From: UBA6022 sp035704495
GTDB taxonomy: Bacteria; Patescibacteriota; Saccharimonadia; Saccharimonadales; Saccharimonadaceae
Direction: 5' to 3'
Assembly (NCBI GenBank): GCA_035704495.1
Contig: DASSWW010000038.1
Location: 1-64,000 of the forward strand
DNA length: 64,000 nucleotides
Each line of letters starts with the position of its first letter. Positions within the stretch are counted from its first letter, which is position 1. The notes under the pieces were generated by a model. The model was not told the origin of the DNA, searched no databases, and saw only the letters and a list, made by a program, of their open reading frames with translations. The translations under genes were made by a program, and so were the position numbers. Positions 41,729 to 50,302 of this stretch are shown here, piece after piece.

Positions 41729-44395
41729 TTAATCGTCATCATCGTCGTTGTTGCCAGAATTGTCAGCTTTAAATGTCGCTGATTGACTCTTTGTCGCCGT
41801 GTAGTAGACGGAGTCGGTTACAGTGACGGTAATCGTTTGGGTCTCATCGCCGTTTGGCGAGTAGTTTGTTCTATAGGTGTTGCCACTACCTGGAAGGGTA
41901 GCGATAATCGTGCCTCCAACCCTAATTTCTACTTCCCTGATTGCGTGTTCACCCTGTGCGACGCTTACTTCGATGTCGCCGTCATTACTTGCGCTAATCG
42001 TACCAACGGATGGTTTGCTGTCGTCGCAGTTATGGACGTCATCGTCCTCGGTGGCGTCATAGCCTTCTGTTGTGATGTAGCCTACACGCTTTGTAATTGG
42101 ATCGGTGAATTTGACGACAAATATTTCAATACGAGCACCATCAGGCGTACAGTCCGTGGCTTTCTTTTTTGATACCTTATCAAAGACCAGTTTAGCGTTG
42201 GTTTGGCCTTGGTTCTTGCTGTACCACGAAGGATATAGCTCGCCGTTAATCACCTGAATACCTTCGGGTCGGTCGTACCAATTTCCGCCATTTTCAGGAC
42301 TCCACTTGTCTTCAGCTGCGTAGACTTCTTTGTGGGCGTATTCCATGACTTCACCGATAATTTTGGCTGGTAAGGATGAGTTACCATTTGTCAGTACGCG
42401 TGTATCAGGGTTGCCAAACCAGACACCCATTGTTAGTGCCGGACTATAGCTCATCGTCCAAATGTCTTTTGGCTTGCCACCTTTGTCTGATGTGCCGGTC
42501 TTTGCAGCCGTTTTAACACCAGGAATATACAGTCCATAGAACTGACTACCGTACAGACCAGCACGGGCGCTATCGTCGCTTAGGATATCAGCAAGAATAT
42601 AGGCAACTTGTGGGTCGATAACTTGCTTACTTTCGTCTTTGTATTTTTTAATTACTTCGCCTTGGCTATTTTTTACTTCGAGTATAGTGCTGACGGGTTT
42701 ATATACGCCCATGCGTGCTAGCGAGGCAAATGCATTGACATGCTCGACTTGACGGGTTCCACACCCACCAATAGCTGCGGAAAGCCCGGCCTGAGCATCG
42801 GCTCCCTGAGTACAGTAGTTAATGTCACCCAGCGCACGAATCGTTTCTAGAGTTGGTTTAATGCCGGCAATATGCATCGCTTTGACGGCAGGGATATTGC
42901 GAGACAGTGCCAACGATTTACGTATATCAATCGCGCCCATGTATCGGCCATCGGCATTTTTTAATTCTGCACCGTAAATTTCATCCATAGAACTGTCATC
43001 CGCGAGGATAGAACCACTACCGTAGTTTGCTTTGCCCTTGCCTTGGTTAGAGAAAAGTTCAGCGTAGACTAACGGTTTGATTGTGGACCCTGGTTGGATA
43101 TATGCCATTGCGGCGTTGTCTTGGCCAAATCCAGGGTAGTTAAAGTCACGGCTACCCATCATGGCAACGATCTGTCCTGTTTTGGTGTCTTCGACGGTGG
43201 CGGCACCATTTGTGAAGCCAGCAAAATCAGGTACGGATGAGTTAAACATATCATCCATCGACTGCTTCAATCGTTCTTGAATACGAATATCCAGCGTGGT
43301 TTTGACGGTCAGGCCACCGCGGCCAACCGTCGCTTTGCCAAGTTCGCGTTCTAACTGCGCACGTACCATTTGTACGAAGTGGGGTGCTTTTATATTTTTG
43401 TAGGGATTGGAAGCAGGTAGAATACTGTCGAGGATTGGATATTCCTTGGCTTCTTCGGCCTCTGTTTTCGTAATATAATCTTGTGCCGCCATGCTATTTA
43501 ACACTTTGTGCTGGCGCGAAATGAGTGCTTCGTGGCCAGCAATGTTATATGGATCATATAGACCAGGTTGGTTTGGGATAGCTGCAAGTAGTGCCGCTTG
43601 TGGAAGCGTCAAGTCTTTTGCGGGTATACCAAAGTATGTCTGTGCGGCTGACTCAGCCCCGTTGCGTCGCCCACCGTAGGGTGACTCGTTGAGATATAAA
43701 GCAAGAATGCTTTCCTTGTCATACATGCGCTCTACTTCAACTGACAAAATCATTTCTTTTATCTTGCGGGGAATGCCGCCAATGCCACGTTTGTGTGCTT
43801 GCTCGGCGAAAAAGACTTGTTTGACCAGCTGTTGCGTCAAGGTCGATCCGCCCTGAACACTGCCACCCTGGGCATTATTAATAAGCGATCGCATAATACC
43901 ACTGACGCTAATGCCACCGTGATCATAAAAATCTTGATCTTCGATTGCGATTGTCGCTTCTTTCAGATAAGGGCTGATATCTTCGCTGTCGACAACTAAT
44001 TTATAGTTGCCGTTGCCTTTATCTTCCCACAACAAAACCCCGTTACGGTCAACGTACCTTGTGACGGTTGTCTGAACCCGTTTGTTGATTTCGCCAGGTC
44101 GGATAGAGTCGAGGTCTTTGCGGTAATAGGCAAACAATGCGCCGACGCTGAGTACCATCATTAAAATACCGACGCCAGTGACTTTTAGCGCCATGATACC
44201 ACCACGTTTACTAAACCAGTAACCAAAGAAGTTTCTTGGTTGTACACGGTGCAAAAATCGTTTGACGGGGTGTTTTGGCAAGCTCGCTAAGTACTCGGCC
44301 TTTTTACGCGCCTCGGCATCCTTCCGCGTCCTTCGCTTGCGCGTCAGATTAGAATACACGTTCATATTACGCGATTTGTTCGGTTTCTTAGCCAC
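41729..44395 (-). CDS. Bifunctional penicillin-binding protein (class A, PBP1A type)
   Basis: This 888-residue enzyme makes and crosslinks peptidoglycan. After a basic cytoplasmic segment comes one membrane helix (residues about 67-90), then the GT51 domain with EDQDFYDHGG and GSTLTQQLVKQ. The transpeptidase has SxxK in PGSTIKP (residue about 437), SRN (LSRNIPAVKAM) and KTGT (residue about 628). The C-terminus has an Ig/PASTA-like beta segment and a run of Asp (NNDDDDD). The start is GTG 44395, and an extended -10 box (TGT-TATAAT) lies upstream. Its presence shows that the cell has a peptidoglycan wall. Confidence 0.95.
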   Translation of the reverse strand: MAKKPNKSRNMNVYSNLTRKRRTRKDAEARKKAEYLASLPKHPVKRFLHRVQPRNFFGYWFSKRGGIMALKVTGVGILMMVLSVGALFAYYRKDLDSIRPGEINKRVQTTVTRYVDRNGVLLWEDKGNGNYKLVVDSEDISPYLKEATIAIEDQDFYDHGGISVSGIMRSLINNAQGGSVQGGSTLTQQLVKQVFFAEQAHKRGIGGIPRKIKEMILSVEVERMYDKESILALYLNESPYGGRRNGAESAAQTYFGIPAKDLTLPQAALLAAIPNQPGLYDPYNIAGHEALISRQHKVLNSMAAQDYITKTEAEEAKEYPILDSILPASNPYKNIKAPHFVQMVRAQLERELGKATVGRGGLTVKTTLDIRIQERLKQSMDDMFNSSVPDFAGFTNGAATVEDTKTGQIVAMMGSRDFNYPGFGQDNAAMAYIQPGSTIKPLVYAELFSNQGKGKANYGSGSILADDSSMDEIYGAELKNADGRYMGAIDIRKSLALSRNIPAVKAMHIAGIKPTLETIRALGDINYCTQGADAQAGLSAAIGGCGTRQVEHVNAFASLARMGVYKPVSTILEVKNSQGEVIKKYKDESKQVIDPQVAYILADILSDDSARAGLYGSQFYGLYIPGVKTAAKTGTSDKGGKPKDIWTMSYSPALTMGVWFGNPDTRVLTNGNSSLPAKIIGEVMEYAHKEVYAAEDKWSPENGGNWYDRPEGIQVINGELYPSWYSKNQGQTNAKLVFDKVSKKKATDCTPDGARIEIFVVKFTDPITKRVGYITTEGYDATEDDDVHNCDDSKPSVGTISASNDGDIEVSVAQGEHAIREVEIRVGGTIIATLPGSGNTYRTNYSPNGDETQTITVTVTDSVYYTATKSQSATFKADNSGNNDDDDD

Positions 44396-44469
44396 GTTGT
44401 ATCTTTCCCCTAAGCATTACTAGTTCCCATTATAACATTGTTTTCGGTCAGACTAACAGGTTTTTCTGC

Positions 44470-44475
44470 TATACT
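44470..44475 (+). promoter_or_regulatory. Extended -10 promoter of tyrS
   Basis: TGC-TATACT. RNA starts near 44481, at an ATG-AAA-TAA mini-frame, followed by AAGGAG and the tyrS ATG at 44506. Confidence 0.5.
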
Positions 44476-44505
44476 TACTAATGAAATAACAGATAAGGAG
44501 CAGAA

Positions 44506-45726
44506 ATGAAGCTATCAGAAGAACTGCAATGGCGTGGTTTTTATAATCAAACGACATTTGATTCACCAACTAATTTGGATGAGCAGCAGTACACTCTTTA
44601 TCTAGGAACAGACCCTTCGGCTGACAGTTTGCATGTTGGTCACTTGGCTGTTTATATGATGGTGCGCCGTTTTTTGGACCACGGACACAAGGTAGTGCTG
44701 TTGGTCGGTGGTGGCACTGGGATTGTCGGTGATCCAGGCGGACGCGACGATGAACGGCAGATACTGTCGTTAGAAAAAATTGCCGAAAACAAAGCCGCAC
44801 TGGGGCAACAGGTTGCTGGGCTCTTTAGCGGTAAAGATTTTGAACTGGTCGATAATTACGATTGGCTAAAAGACGTCAGTATTCTAGAATTTTTACGCGA
44901 CGTCGGCAAACATTTTGGCATGAGTCAGTTAGTCCAGCGTGATTACATCGCCAAACGTATCGGTGAGGGTGGTAGTGGTATTAGCTATGCAGAATTTAGC
45001 TATACATTATTACAGGGTTATGATTACTGGCACCTGCATAACAATCATGGAGTTAATCTACAAATTGGTGGTAGCGACCAATGGGGTAATATTTTATCGG
45101 GCGTTGAGTTGATACGTAAAAAAGAGGGTGACATCGTACATGCGATGACCGCCCCGCTGGTAATTAACAAAGCGACTGGAAAAAAATTTGGCAAGTCAGA
45201 GGGCGGCGCAGTCTGGCTTGACCCATCAAAAACTAGTATTTATAAATTTTATCAATTTTGGCTGAATGCTGATGATGAGGGTGCGGTTGAATATCTGAAA
45301 CTGTTTACATTACTCGGTAAAGACGATATCGACACCATCACCGAAAATCATGCCGCTAATCCTGGCGCGCGTATTGCGCAAAAGACTTTGGCGCGAGAGT
45401 TAACTGATTTGGTACACGGCAAAGAACGCCGCGAATCTGTCGAACGCGTCACCGAAGTGTTATTCGGCTCACGTCAATTCAGCGACCTTAGCCAGGCTGA
45501 TCTAGACGCATTAGCTGAAGAGATTCCAGTAGTAAATACTGGTAAAACGATCGTCGAAAGTTTAGTCGAAGCACAGCTAGCCAGCAGCAACGGCGAGGCG
45601 CGCCGGTTAATTGTTGGCGGAGCAATTTCGGTTAATGGTCAAAAGGTCGTCGACGACCGACAACTAGTTGAGGTATCGCTACTAAAAAAGGGAAAGAACA
45701 GCTTCGCACTCGTTCGCACTTCATAA
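44506..45726 (+). CDS. tyrS: Tyrosyl-tRNA synthetase
   Basis: This 406-residue class Ic synthetase charges tRNA-Tyr. The HIGH motif is HVGHL (residue about 45), the tyrosine-binding region includes YAEFSYTLLQGYDYWHL, the KMSKS loop is KKFGKSEGG (residue about 225), and the C-terminal S4 domain (ASSNGEARRLIVGGAISVNG) binds the tRNA. AAGGAG lies 7 bases before the ATG. Divergent from PBP1A. No T-box leader is seen; the leader is short and holds only a two-codon frame. Confidence 0.97.
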   Translation: MKLSEELQWRGFYNQTTFDSPTNLDEQQYTLYLGTDPSADSLHVGHLAVYMMVRRFLDHGHKVVLLVGGGTGIVGDPGGRDDERQILSLEKIAENKAALGQQVAGLFSGKDFELVDNYDWLKDVSILEFLRDVGKHFGMSQLVQRDYIAKRIGEGGSGISYAEFSYTLLQGYDYWHLHNNHGVNLQIGGSDQWGNILSGVELIRKKEGDIVHAMTAPLVINKATGKKFGKSEGGAVWLDPSKTSIYKFYQFWLNADDEGAVEYLKLFTLLGKDDIDTITENHAANPGARIAQKTLARELTDLVHGKERRESVERVTEVLFGSRQFSDLSQADLDALAEEIPVVNTGKTIVESLVEAQLASSNGEARRLIVGGAISVNGQKVVDDRQLVEVSLLKKGKNSFALVRTS

Positions 45727-45763
45727 TCAGCCGTCGTAACATTACTTGCGTTGATACGACTGC

Positions 45764-45769
45764 TACAAT
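45764..45769 (+). promoter_or_regulatory. Extended -10 of recG (leaderless type)
   Basis: TGC-TACAAT ends 6 bases before ATG 45776. Confidence 0.5.
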
Positions 45770-45775
45770 AAACAT

Positions 45776-47809
45776 ATGAATTTAGTGACATCGCTGGAAA
45801 AAGTAAAAGGGGTTGGGGTGAAGACTGCCGAGCAATTTGCTGCGGCTGGTTTGTATACGGTTGGCGATTTAATTCATTTTTTGCCGAGGACTCATGAAGA
45901 TTTTTCCGAAGTTGTTAATATTGCCGATATTCATCCGGGTAAAACGACGATTAAAGCTCGCTGCGAAAAGATCGCCACGCGTCCAGTGCGACGCGGTTTG
46001 CGTATTACAACGGCAACGTTGGTTGATGATAGCGGCAAACTGCAAGCCGTCTGGTTTAATCAGCCGTATCGCACAACACAACTTGCCAAAGCGGACGACG
46101 AATTTTATTTTTCGGGGGAATTTGAATTTAACTATAATAAATATCAATTGACTAACCCCAGTGCCGAAAAAGTGAGTGATATGCCTGTCCAAACTGATCG
46201 GTTGCTGCCAGTTTATCGCTCGATCAAAGGTTTAAAAAGCCAACTAGTTCGCAAAATTTTAGCCGAATTACGGCCACTGATGACGATGCTGCCCGAAACC
46301 TTGCCGCCAGAGATTGTGGCCAGCGAAAGGTTACTATCGCGTGCCGATGCGATGCTAGGCGTGCATTTTCCAAAAACCAGTGCGGATATTCAACAGGCGC
46401 GCGAACGATTGGCGTTTGAAGAATTATTTCAACTATTACTTGCCAGTCAGTTAAACCGACAGGATAACGCCAAACTTACCGGCTGGCATATTCCATTTGA
46501 TCAATCTGTCGTAAAAGATTTTGTAAAGCAATTACCATTCGATTTGACTGGGGCACAGCGACGCGCCGCTTGGGAAGTTATTCAGGATTTTGAACGACAA
46601 GCCCCGATGAACCGCCTGTTGCAGGGTGATGTTGGGTCGGGTAAAACGGTCGTTGCGGGGTTGGCAGCCCGCCAAGCGGCAGCAGCCGGCTTTCAAACAG
46701 CATTAATGGCGCCGACCGAAATACTTGCGTCGCAGCACGCCGAAACGCTGAGCGAATTATTGCAGCCATTTGGTGTGACTGTCGGATTATTGACCGGCGG
46801 TGTTAAAGGCGCTGCCCGAAAAACGCTATACGAACAAATTGCAGCCGGTAGTGTCGATGTAGTGGTCGGTACTCACGCACTTATCCAAGAAACCGTTCAA
46901 TTTCATAAATTAGGTTTTGTGGTGATTGACGAACAACATCGTTTTGGCGTCAAACAGCGTCAGGAATTACTCAAAAAGTCTCAGCACATGCCTCATTTAC
47001 TAGCGATGACGGCTACACCTATTCCGCGTAGTTTGGCGCTGACTGTTTACGGCGAATTAGACGTTAGTATTATTAATGAGCTGCCAAAGGGTCGTAAACC
47101 GATAGAAACAAAAATCTGGTCACCAAATAGTCAGGCGCAGTTATACCAACAGTTTGATGCGCAGATTGCAGTCGGCCGCCAAGGCTACATTATCTGTAGT
47201 TTGATTGATGATAATCCAGATAACGAAATAAAAAGCGTTCAGGCTGAATATGTGAAATTGCAAAATTCTATTTTTAAACACCGCAAAATCGGGTTACTAC
47301 ACGGTAAATTAAAGTCCGATGAAAAAGAAGCGGTGATGCAACAATTTACTGATGGCAAACTGGATATTTTAGTCAGCACCACCGTCGTCGAGGTGGGCGT
47401 AGATGTACCAAACGCGACCGTCATGATTATCGAAAACGCCGATCGATTCGGTTTAAGTCAGTTGCACCAGCTACGCGGTCGCGTGGGGCGGTCATCACAC
47501 CAAAGCTATTGTTATTTGGTCATGAGTGACAGCAGTAAACCATCGCAACGACTAAAAGAAATCGAAAAGTCAAACGATGGGTTTTATTTGGCCGAAGTTG
47601 ATTTAAAATTACGTGGTCCTGGCGAAATTTATGGTCGGTCGCAACATGGCGCACTTAACCTGCAGATCGCCTCGTTATCAGACACAAAATTGATTGCTCG
47701 GGTACAAAAACAAGCCAAGTGGTTCGCGACGTCCAGCGGTAATCTGTTACAATATAAGCAATTAGCCGCGCAAGTCGAACAATATCAGCGGCTGACAACG
47801 TTAAATTAA
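45776..47809 (+). CDS. recG: ATP-dependent DNA helicase RecG
   Basis: RecG remodels stalled forks and branched recombination intermediates. The 677-residue protein has the N-terminal wedge OB domain (residues about 50-140), Walker A GDVGSGKT (residue about 282), motif II DEQH (residue about 385), motif III TATPIPRSL, motif VI QLRGRVGRS and the C-terminal TRG-type hairpin region. It is complete and of normal length. rsmD follows two genes later, as in many bacteria. Confidence 0.96.
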   Translation: MNLVTSLEKVKGVGVKTAEQFAAAGLYTVGDLIHFLPRTHEDFSEVVNIADIHPGKTTIKARCEKIATRPVRRGLRITTATLVDDSGKLQAVWFNQPYRTTQLAKADDEFYFSGEFEFNYNKYQLTNPSAEKVSDMPVQTDRLLPVYRSIKGLKSQLVRKILAELRPLMTMLPETLPPEIVASERLLSRADAMLGVHFPKTSADIQQARERLAFEELFQLLLASQLNRQDNAKLTGWHIPFDQSVVKDFVKQLPFDLTGAQRRAAWEVIQDFERQAPMNRLLQGDVGSGKTVVAGLAARQAAAAGFQTALMAPTEILASQHAETLSELLQPFGVTVGLLTGGVKGAARKTLYEQIAAGSVDVVVGTHALIQETVQFHKLGFVVIDEQHRFGVKQRQELLKKSQHMPHLLAMTATPIPRSLALTVYGELDVSIINELPKGRKPIETKIWSPNSQAQLYQQFDAQIAVGRQGYIICSLIDDNPDNEIKSVQAEYVKLQNSIFKHRKIGLLHGKLKSDEKEAVMQQFTDGKLDILVSTTVVEVGVDVPNATVMIIENADRFGLSQLHQLRGRVGRSSHQSYCYLVMSDSSKPSQRLKEIEKSNDGFYLAEVDLKLRGPGEIYGRSQHGALNLQIASLSDTKLIARVQKQAKWFATSSGNLLQYKQLAAQVEQYQRLTTLN

Positions 47810-47866
47810 TTAAAACAAGGGAAAGTGCAGCCCATCTGGCGAATTTATTTCGACACCGGGCGCGAT

Positions 47867-47886
47867 GAAAAACCGCTAGGTTTTTC
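47867..47886 (+). terminator. Hairpin after recG
   Basis: GAAAAACC-GCTA-GGTTTTTC is a perfect 8-bp stem containing the T-run. Confidence 0.5.
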
Positions 47887-47907
47887 TCGTAAAGCAGAGC
47901 CATAAAT

Positions 47908-48720
47908 ATGTATTCTGGAACAACATTTCGTACCAAATCGGGACGTGTGATGGGCGTGCACCAAAAAATTGACCGTGTTGCGCACCGTCATATTAAAGCG
48001 CATGTTCCGAAATCGCTCCATTTTCCGACGACACACGATGTGCTCCATTTCGAAGGCCTGAATGGTCCAGATGGCATAAAACGTAAAAGCCCGGCTAAGG
48101 ACGAGCCGTGGCACTACATTGACCCTAATAACACTCACGACCGGGCGCTCATAGGTATGATTAATGACCATATTCATAACATGTCGCAAGCACTGGCGCA
48201 GGGTAATAATGAACGTGCAGCGTTCGAGGCCGCCTGGATGGCTCATGCGATTACTGACGGTCTGACTCCAGCCCATCACTATCCTTTGGAGGCAAAATTA
48301 GAAGAACTACGAGGTGGGGCAAGTATCGAAACGCGCATTACAACCAAGGACAAATTAGTGCTTCCTGGTACAAATCGCCGTCATCAAATAAAAAATAACT
48401 GGGAGTATTGGGGTGTCAAGGGAGTGATGACGACACACTTAGGGTTTGAACTAGGTGTCGCATCAACAATTGCGGGGCTAAAGTTTGAACAAACAACACC
48501 TCTGGCAAAAGATTTTGCTCGTGTTCGACGCGATGGGTACGAAACGGTTTTTGATAGTATTCTTCAGAAAGTTGCTGAAATGAAAATGTACGAAGAGTTT
48601 AGCAGGCTAGGGTGGACCAGGCACCTGGCAAATCAGACGAAAAGGGCGCTTGTTCCCGAAATTATCAAAGCCGTCACACTAGCCTGGTATCAAGCAGTTA
48701 TTCTGGCGGAGAAAAAGTAG
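47908..48720 (+). CDS. Zinc-dependent phospholipase C/P1-nuclease-like protein
   Basis: The 270-residue helical protein has a His/Asp arrangement like the zinc-dependent phospholipase C-S1/P1 nuclease fold: PWHYIDPNN, RALIGMINDHIHNM and AWMAHAITDGLTPAHHYPLE (H-x3-D-x5-H). There is no signal peptide, whereas family members are usually secreted, so either it acts inside or export is non-classical. Its stop abuts the rsmD start. The substrate, phospholipid or nucleic acid, cannot be decided. Confidence 0.55.
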   Translation: MYSGTTFRTKSGRVMGVHQKIDRVAHRHIKAHVPKSLHFPTTHDVLHFEGLNGPDGIKRKSPAKDEPWHYIDPNNTHDRALIGMINDHIHNMSQALAQGNNERAAFEAAWMAHAITDGLTPAHHYPLEAKLEELRGGASIETRITTKDKLVLPGTNRRHQIKNNWEYWGVKGVMTTHLGFELGVASTIAGLKFEQTTPLAKDFARVRRDGYETVFDSILQKVAEMKMYEEFSRLGWTRHLANQTKRALVPEIIKAVTLAWYQAVILAEKK

Positions 48721-49263
48721 ATGAACATCCGGATTATCGGCGGGTACTATGGTGGCCAGCAAATTGCTGCGCCAAAAAACCGTCGGACTCATCCGATGAG
48801 TGAGCGTATTCGTAATGCGCTATTTAATAGCTTGGCAAGCGAAATAACTGATGCCGAGGTATTAGACGTGTTTGCGGGTACAGGGGCAATTGGTTTAGAA
48901 GCACTTAGTCGTGGGGCAAAATCAGTCACGTTTGTTGATCGCGACCGTACGGCACAGCGCTATCTGACACGCAACGTCGCATCTATTGGTGTACAGGAGC
49001 AATCAACGATTATTCGCACAACTGTTTCAAGTTGGCTTGGTACTAAAAATCCAAAATTATTCGACATTATTTTCGCCGATCCACCCTACTACGACGTGCA
49101 GTTTTCCACAGTTGAGCGTATTTTCGACCTATTAAAGCCGGGCGGTCTTATGGTATTATCACATCCAGGTAGGGGTGAGGTACCAACCAAAACCGGAGTT
49201 GTTGTGGTGGACAATCGTAGTTATGGAAATGCATACCTCACCTTTTACCGCCGAGATGCCTAA
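48721..49263 (+). CDS. rsmD: 16S rRNA (guanine-966-N2)-methyltransferase
   Basis: RsmD methylates G966 of 16S rRNA with S-adenosylmethionine. The 180-residue protein has the N-terminal IRIIGGYYGGQQI and RTHPMSERIRNALFN, the SAM motif VLDVFAGTGAIGLEALSRGA and the catalytic motif IIFADPPYYD. It begins on the base after the upstream stop. Length is normal. Confidence 0.95.
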   Translation: MNIRIIGGYYGGQQIAAPKNRRTHPMSERIRNALFNSLASEITDAEVLDVFAGTGAIGLEALSRGAKSVTFVDRDRTAQRYLTRNVASIGVQEQSTIIRTTVSSWLGTKNPKLFDIIFADPPYYDVQFSTVERIFDLLKPGGLMVLSHPGRGEVPTKTGVVVVDNRSYGNAYLTFYRRDA

Positions 49264-49279
49264 AAAGGTGTCTTTTTTA
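49254..49279 (+). terminator. Terminator overlapping the rsmD stop
   Basis: AGATGCCT and AGGTGTCT pair (two G-T) around AAAA, followed by TTTTT. Confidence 0.65.
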
Positions 49280-49305
49280 TTTTGCGGTTATGCTAAAGTC
49301 AGATT

Positions 49306-49608
49306 ATGACTAAATTAAAAAATAAATCACGACGATTCAATAAACCAAGCGCGACATCTGTTATTGCAGTGGCGGCATTCTTTTTAGCGCTTATCGCGCT
49401 TGGAAACGTATGGCAAATGCAGTACACGTTATCACTTTGGTCGAATTTGGACATGCAACAAAGTATCAATGATAATCGATGGCAGGCCCGTTACGAGTTT
49501 TGCTTCAATAACGGTATTCGGCCATGTGACGATGTATCTATTCGGGAATTTAATAACCAACCAGAAAACAAAGAGTCAGACAACACATTTAATTTATTTA
49601 CCGAATAA
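49306..49608 (+). CDS. Small single-pass membrane protein (100 aa)
   Basis: The 100-residue protein has a basic N-terminus (MTKLKNKSRRFNKPS), one membrane helix (residues about 17-37; SVIAVAAFFLALIALGNVW) and an outside domain with two Cys (EFCFNNGIRPCDD) that could form a disulphide. TATGCT ends 11 bases before the ATG, so the leader is very short. No family is recognised. Confidence 0.6.
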   Translation: MTKLKNKSRRFNKPSATSVIAVAAFFLALIALGNVWQMQYTLSLWSNLDMQQSINDNRWQARYEFCFNNGIRPCDDVSIREFNNQPENKESDNTFNLFTE

Positions 49609-49616
49609 AAAAGCAG

Positions 49617-49640
49617 CTCCCCGGCATTGCTGTCGGGGAG
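49617..49640 (+). terminator. GC-rich hairpin after the 100-aa gene
   Basis: CTCCCCG and CGGGGAG pair perfectly; no T-run follows, but the position suits a 3' end. Confidence 0.45.
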
Positions 49641-49670
49641 TGCGATCATAACGTAGGACTGTTATAGATT

Positions 49671-49917
49671 TATAGTAACAGGGAATGGGAATGAATGCAA
49701 GGGAGTGGATTGTCAAAATTGTGCTGCATTACACAAGAGAGAACTTGGTTACGTTCCTCTGGCCAACGAAATTTCACGATTGGCAAACCAGTTGCCATCG
49801 GAAAGTTTCCCTCAAACTGCCACTGGCAGTTTTCGCCTCCACGCCCAGGGTGAAAGTTAAAATTCTATCACGATACCAAATTGAAAAGCAGGCCAGCCGA
49901 CCTGCTTTTCAATTTGG
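49671..49917 (+). ncRNA. Candidate structured RNA between a membrane protein and tRNA-Leu
   Basis: TATAGT (49671-49676) could start an RNA near 49683. Five hairpins follow in a row: TTGTG/CACAA (49719-49736), AGAGAGAAC/GTTCCTCT (49736-49760, one bulge), GATTGGCAA/TTGCCATC (49778-49799, one bulge), GGAAA/TTTCC (49800-49810) and AAACTGCC-ACT-GGCAGTTT (49814-49832). A strong two-way terminator (49876-49917) then ends it. The only long frame here (49685-49936) runs through all hairpins and into the tRNA gene, so it is not credible. No known RNA family is recognised. Confidence 0.4.
49876..49917. terminator. Terminator whose stem includes the tRNA CCA end
   Basis: A perfect 17-bp inverted repeat (49876-49892 with 49901-49917, loop CCAGCCGA). 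On the minus strand the first three bases of the stem are the encoded CCA of tRNA-Leu(UAG), and the arm contains TTTT. Confidence 0.85.
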
Positions 49918-49999
49918 TACGCGAGAGAGGACTTGAACCTCCACGCCCGAAGGCACTAGCTCCTAAGGCTAGCGTGTCTACCAATTCCACCACTCGCGC
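49915..49999 (-). tRNA. tRNA-Leu (anticodon UAG)
   Basis: 85 bases including an encoded CCA. The cloverleaf has D-arm GTGGTGGAATTGGTAGACAC, anticodon loop CTTAGGA (UAG) on a CTAGC/GCTAG stem, a long variable arm (GTGCCTTCGGGCGT) typical of type II tRNA-Leu, and T-loop TTCAAGT. The discriminator is A73, a Leu identity base. The first acceptor pair is G1-U72, not G-C. It reads CUA and probably other CUN codons. Confidence 0.96.
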
Positions 50000-50014
50000 A
50001 TAACTTTTTAGTGC

Positions 50015-50020
50015 ACTGTA
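50015..50020 (-). promoter_or_regulatory. -10 region of tRNA-Leu(UAG)
   Basis: TACAGT followed by GCACTAA on the minus strand, the same context as before the other tRNA-Leu (TACATTGCACTAA). Confidence 0.5.
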
Positions 50021-50041
50021 TTGCGTAGATCTATTGTTGTT

Positions 50042-50095
50042 TTAGAAGTCTACACGCTGCGTGTCTACTATTAATTTGCGTTTCACGCAGCCACC
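50042..50095 (-). repeat. Conserved element upstream of tRNA-Leu, copy A
   Basis: On the minus strand it starts GGTGGCTGCG, has a core AAACGCAAATT-A-ATAGTAGAC and ends GTAGACTTCTAA; it begins 96 bases upstream of the tRNA. About 33 of its first 38 bases match copy B at 52070-52120. In this copy GCTGCGTG and CACGCAGC could close an 8-bp stem. Confidence 0.65.
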
Positions 50096-50272
50096 AAAAA
50101 TGGTTGCTTATGATGCGTCTACATTATTAGTAGGTTACCACTTGTACTTATCTATATAGATACCCAGTAACTATAGCAAAATACGGGATAAAAATAAAGC
50201 TTTGTGGGTATTTTTTATTGTTGGTCACCTCTAGGGGTTGACTATTTCGCTCACATCCCGTCATGCTTGTGC

Positions 50273-50278
50273 TATCAT
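50273..50278 (+). promoter_or_regulatory. Extended -10 of the FAD-linked oxidase gene
   Basis: TGC-TATCAT, 24 bases before ATG 50303, which is preceded by a GGGAG site. Confidence 0.45.
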
Positions 50279-50302
50279 AGAACAAATGACAGAGGGAGAC
50301 TT

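Noticed and set aside
41783..42172. 129-residue frame antisense to the PBP1A C-terminus
   Set aside because: No ribosome site or promoter, Cys/Val-rich shadow composition, and the opposite strand is a clear conserved gene.
49685..49936. 83-residue frame before tRNA-Leu
   Set aside because: It runs through five hairpins, the terminator and into the tRNA gene; no ribosome site. Treated as a noncoding region instead.
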